Shown here: piece after piece, positions 6,131 through 7,062 of the stretch | Position numbering within the stretch: position 1 is the first letter of the stretch | Layout: each line of letters begins with the position of its first letter | Assembly (NCBI GenBank): GCA_002408185.1 | Contig: DHQV01000054.1 | Span: 1-7,062 of the forward strand | Direction of reading: 5' to 3' | Origin: Deltaproteobacteria bacterium UBA5329 | GTDB taxonomy: Bacteria; Desulfobacterota; Syntrophorhabdia; Syntrophorhabdales; Syntrophorhabdaceae | Length of the DNA: 7,062 nucleotides | The notes under the pieces: generated by a model | Told to the model about the DNA's origin: nothing | The model's database searches: none | Seen by the model: only the letters and a program-made list of their open reading frames with translations | Translations under genes and position numbers: made by a program

Positions 6131-6631
6131 ATGCAAAAAGAAAATAAAATAATAAAGACGATATTTTTTACCGGGTTTTGTCTGGCTTTGTTATGTATTT
6201 TTTCAGTTGCACCCCTGTATGCAAAGAATGAAAAACCTGCGAAGACGGCAAAGACGGTTTCGGGCGTTAAGGAGTACGGGGCGTATATCAAACTTAAAAA
6301 AGGATACGTACGCATACTGCCGAACATAGTCTTCGATGAAAACGGTGTGTTTTTCGTCGAATCGAACAATCCCGCCCATTATTTTCTTAAAGATGTCGAA
6401 TACCTGGTTCTTTACGGCCAGTACGACATGAGCGTACTTACCGTAAATCCCATGGGGTTCTATCAGCCGTCATCTCTCGGCAAGCCGCGCTTCGCTTTCG
6501 GCAAGGCGATCGACCTTGACGTGAAACAACAGGGTAAAGATATGTATATCATAAAGCCCAAAGGGCTTTTCGGCCGAGGCTATTACAGCATCTGGATCAA
6601 CGATACCGCATGGGATTTTATACTGGATTGA
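6131..6631 (+). CDS. Secreted protein of unknown function
   Basis: 166 aa, not recognised. The N-terminus is a clear Sec signal peptide: charged residues (K3, K6, K9), hydrophobic 11-28, probable cleavage after A31 (PLYA/KNEK). C22 lacks a lipobox, so it is likely a free periplasmic or exported protein rather than a lipoprotein. The mature part starts with a Lys/Ala/Thr-rich linker (32-43), then a compact, probably beta-rich domain with many aromatics (GAYIKLKKGYVRILPN, EYLVLYGQYDMSVL, GRGYYSIWINDTAWDFILD at the very end). The mature protein has no cysteine and no recognisable catalytic motif. GGAGG at 6119-6123 is 7 nt from ATG, and the yjbQ stop is 17 bp upstream, so it is probably the last gene of that operon. 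The link between an Fe-S scaffold, YjbQ and an exported protein is unexplained. Adhesin-like, stress or envelope roles would be guesses. Confidence 0.85.
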   Translation: MQKENKIIKTIFFTGFCLALLCIFSVAPLYAKNEKPAKTAKTVSGVKEYGAYIKLKKGYVRILPNIVFDENGVFFVESNNPAHYFLKDVEYLVLYGQYDMSVLTVNPMGFYQPSSLGKPRFAFGKAIDLDVKQQGKDMYIIKPKGLFGRGYYSIWINDTAWDFILD

Positions 6632-6711
6632 TACGTTTCAAGGAAGATCTTCTTGCTGTCCTTGCACCTCCACCCTTGGCTGACTGCAGTTGTAGAGATG
6701 CAATAGCATAT

Positions 6712-6739
6712 TTGCAAGCTTCACAATCGGTACTATAAT
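6712..6739 (+). promoter_or_regulatory. Predicted sigma70-type promoter of the pentapeptide-repeat gene
   Basis: TTGCAA at 6712-6717 (four of six -35 bases), a 16-nt spacer and a perfect TATAAT at 6734-6739. Transcription would start near 6746, leaving a leader of about 100 nt before the ATG at 6848, which is long enough for the two hairpins seen there. An 8-bp palindrome TCAATTGA at 6751-6758 lies just after the predicted start and could be an operator half; this is speculative. Confidence 0.55.
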
Positions 6740-6758
6740 ATAGATTGTTGTCAATTGA

Positions 6759-6792
6759 AGGTTTCAGGGGAAACCTAGAGGTGGGGTCCTCT
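6759..6792 (+). promoter_or_regulatory. Tandem stem-loops in the predicted 5' leader
   Basis: Two perfect hairpins abut with no spacer. Stem 1: AGGTTTC (6759-6765) pairs with GAAACCT (6770-6776) around the loop AGGG. Stem 2: AGAGG (6777-6781) pairs with CCTCT (6788-6792) around the loop TGGGGT. Both loops are G-rich. No T-tract follows, so these are not a terminator. The pattern does not match any riboswitch class I know. It may be a protein-binding leader (CsrA-like proteins favour GGA in hairpin loops, but here the loops are GGG), an mRNA-stability element or a small RNA. Confidence 0.45.
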
Positions 6793-6847
6793 CGATCGGT
6801 CTTGTGCCTGCGGGAAATATGTTTTAGGACTTTACGATGGACCTGTC

Positions 6848-7062
6848 ATGAAAATCACAGAGGATGAACTTAAAAATGTTTTGTCCAGCCACCTGCTATG
6901 GCTTGACGGTCATGGTGACGCCATACGTGCCGATCTATCCGGAGCCGACCTCAAATGTTTCAGCCTCGTCGGTGTCAATCTCTCCCGGGCCGACCTCTCC
7001 CGGGCCGACCTCGACAGTGCCGATCTATCCGGAGCCGACCTGTCCGGTGCCGACCTGTCCGG
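6848..7062 (+). CDS. Pentapeptide-repeat protein, 3' end beyond the window
   Basis: The first 71 codons are visible and the frame stays open to the window edge. Residues 1-27 form a short helical head (ITEDELKNVLSSHLLWLDG) of the kind often found before such arrays. From residue 28 it is a run of A(D/N)LXX units: RADLSGADL, a degenerate stretch KCFSLVGVN, then LSRADLSRADLDSADLSGADLSGADLSG. Pentapeptide repeats fold into a right-handed square beta-helix. Family members include DNA-gyrase-protecting proteins (Qnr/MfpA type), but most have no known role, and this head is not diagnostic of Qnr. Ribosome binding is weak (GGA 6 nt before ATG). It has its own predicted promoter and leader. At DNA level the repeats are near identical (see repeat entries), indicating recent expansion. 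Total length and C-terminus are unknown. Confidence 0.82.
   Translation, partial: MKITEDELKNVLSSHLLWLDGHGDAIRADLSGADLKCFSLVGVNLSRADLSRADLDSADLSGADLSGADLS
6927..7041 (+). repeat. 25-bp exact direct repeat within the pentapeptide gene
   Basis: The 25-bp segments at 6927-6951 and 7017-7041 are identical, 90 bp apart, which is exactly six 15-bp units. They share rare-looking codon choices (CTA for Leu, GGA for Gly) not used in the neighbouring units, which points to copying of DNA rather than protein-level selection alone. Confidence 0.8.
6980..7009 (+). repeat. 15-bp perfect tandem duplication
   Basis: CTCTCCCGGGCCGAC occurs at 6980-6994 and again at 6995-7009 without a mismatch. It encodes two LSRAD units of the pentapeptide array. 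In-frame, unit-length duplication is expected from slippage or unequal recombination. Confidence 0.85.
7034..7062 (+). repeat. 15-bp tandem duplication reaching the window edge
   Basis: GCCGACCTGTCCGGT at 7034-7048 is followed by the same unit from 7049, of which 14 bases are visible before the window ends. It encodes ADLSG units. More copies may follow outside the window. Confidence 0.75.

Larger units (their letters stand above)
6632..6847 (+). other. Intergenic region: promoter and structured leader, no gene
   Basis: 216 bp between the secreted-protein gene and the pentapeptide-repeat gene. It has no convincing coding sequence. The first 80 bp contain a 10-bp palindrome (6643-6652) and a short one around CTGCAG (6684-6689), without the T-tract needed for a factor-independent terminator. 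The rest holds a promoter and two hairpins listed separately. A tiny ATG frame at 6836-6850 (MDLS, stop) overlaps the downstream ATG. Confidence 0.6.

Noticed and set aside
6643..6652. 10-bp palindrome GAAGATCTTC after the secreted-protein gene
   Set aside because: It has no loop, no T-tract and no known operator consensus. It may be chance; not called as a terminator or binding site.
6927..7062. Short repeats resembling a CRISPR array
   Set aside because: The repeats are in-frame 15-bp units encoding pentapeptide repeats, contiguous and without unique spacers.

Overview
The window looks like chromosomal DNA from an anaerobic Gram-negative bacterium. A Desulfobacterota / syntrophic 'deltaproteobacterial' lineage is my best guess. 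The supporting points are: base composition near 50% G+C by eye; strong AGGAG-type ribosome binding sites; a periplasmic DsbC-type protein and a second secreted protein, which imply an outer membrane; a stand-alone IscU/NifU-type scaffold; and a short protein opening with an MAEIKS...ERT pattern that I associate, from memory only, with deltaproteobacterial hypothetical proteins. The taxonomic call is inference. There are no tRNA or rRNA genes, transposons or CRISPR arrays.

Left part, minus strand (162-5199). Six genes read right to left. First come a class V aminotransferase and an abutting HAD phosphatase of the phosphoglycolate-phosphatase type. A 107-bp gap follows, then a four-gene run: a DsbC/DsbG-like disulfide isomerase, a gamma-carbonic-anhydrase/cupin fusion, a charged helical protein of unknown function, and a HisF-type cyclase. 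The gaps inside this run are 31, 2 and 47 bp, so it is probably one transcription unit. Its members do not form a recognisable pathway. HisF has no histidine genes beside it and carries unusual residues at the place where the ammonia gate normally sits.

Middle, plus strand (5339-6631). The divergent region 5200-5338 carries a plausible promoter for each direction. Rightward there is a compact run: an IscU/NifU-type Fe-S scaffold, a YjbQ/UPF0047 protein 4 bp after it, and a secreted protein of unknown function 17 bp further on.

Right end (6632-7062). A 216-bp gap holds a good sigma70-type promoter (perfect TATAAT). After it come two perfect, directly adjacent RNA hairpins in the predicted leader of a pentapeptide-repeat protein. 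That gene starts at 6848 and runs off the window. Its repeat array shows exact DNA-level duplications, in units of 15 bp or multiples of it.

Most of the window is ordinary. The parts most worth a second look are the variant HisF gate, the two-metal-site fusion protein, the structured leader with its recently expanded repeat gene, and the unknown secreted protein tied to the Fe-S scaffold.
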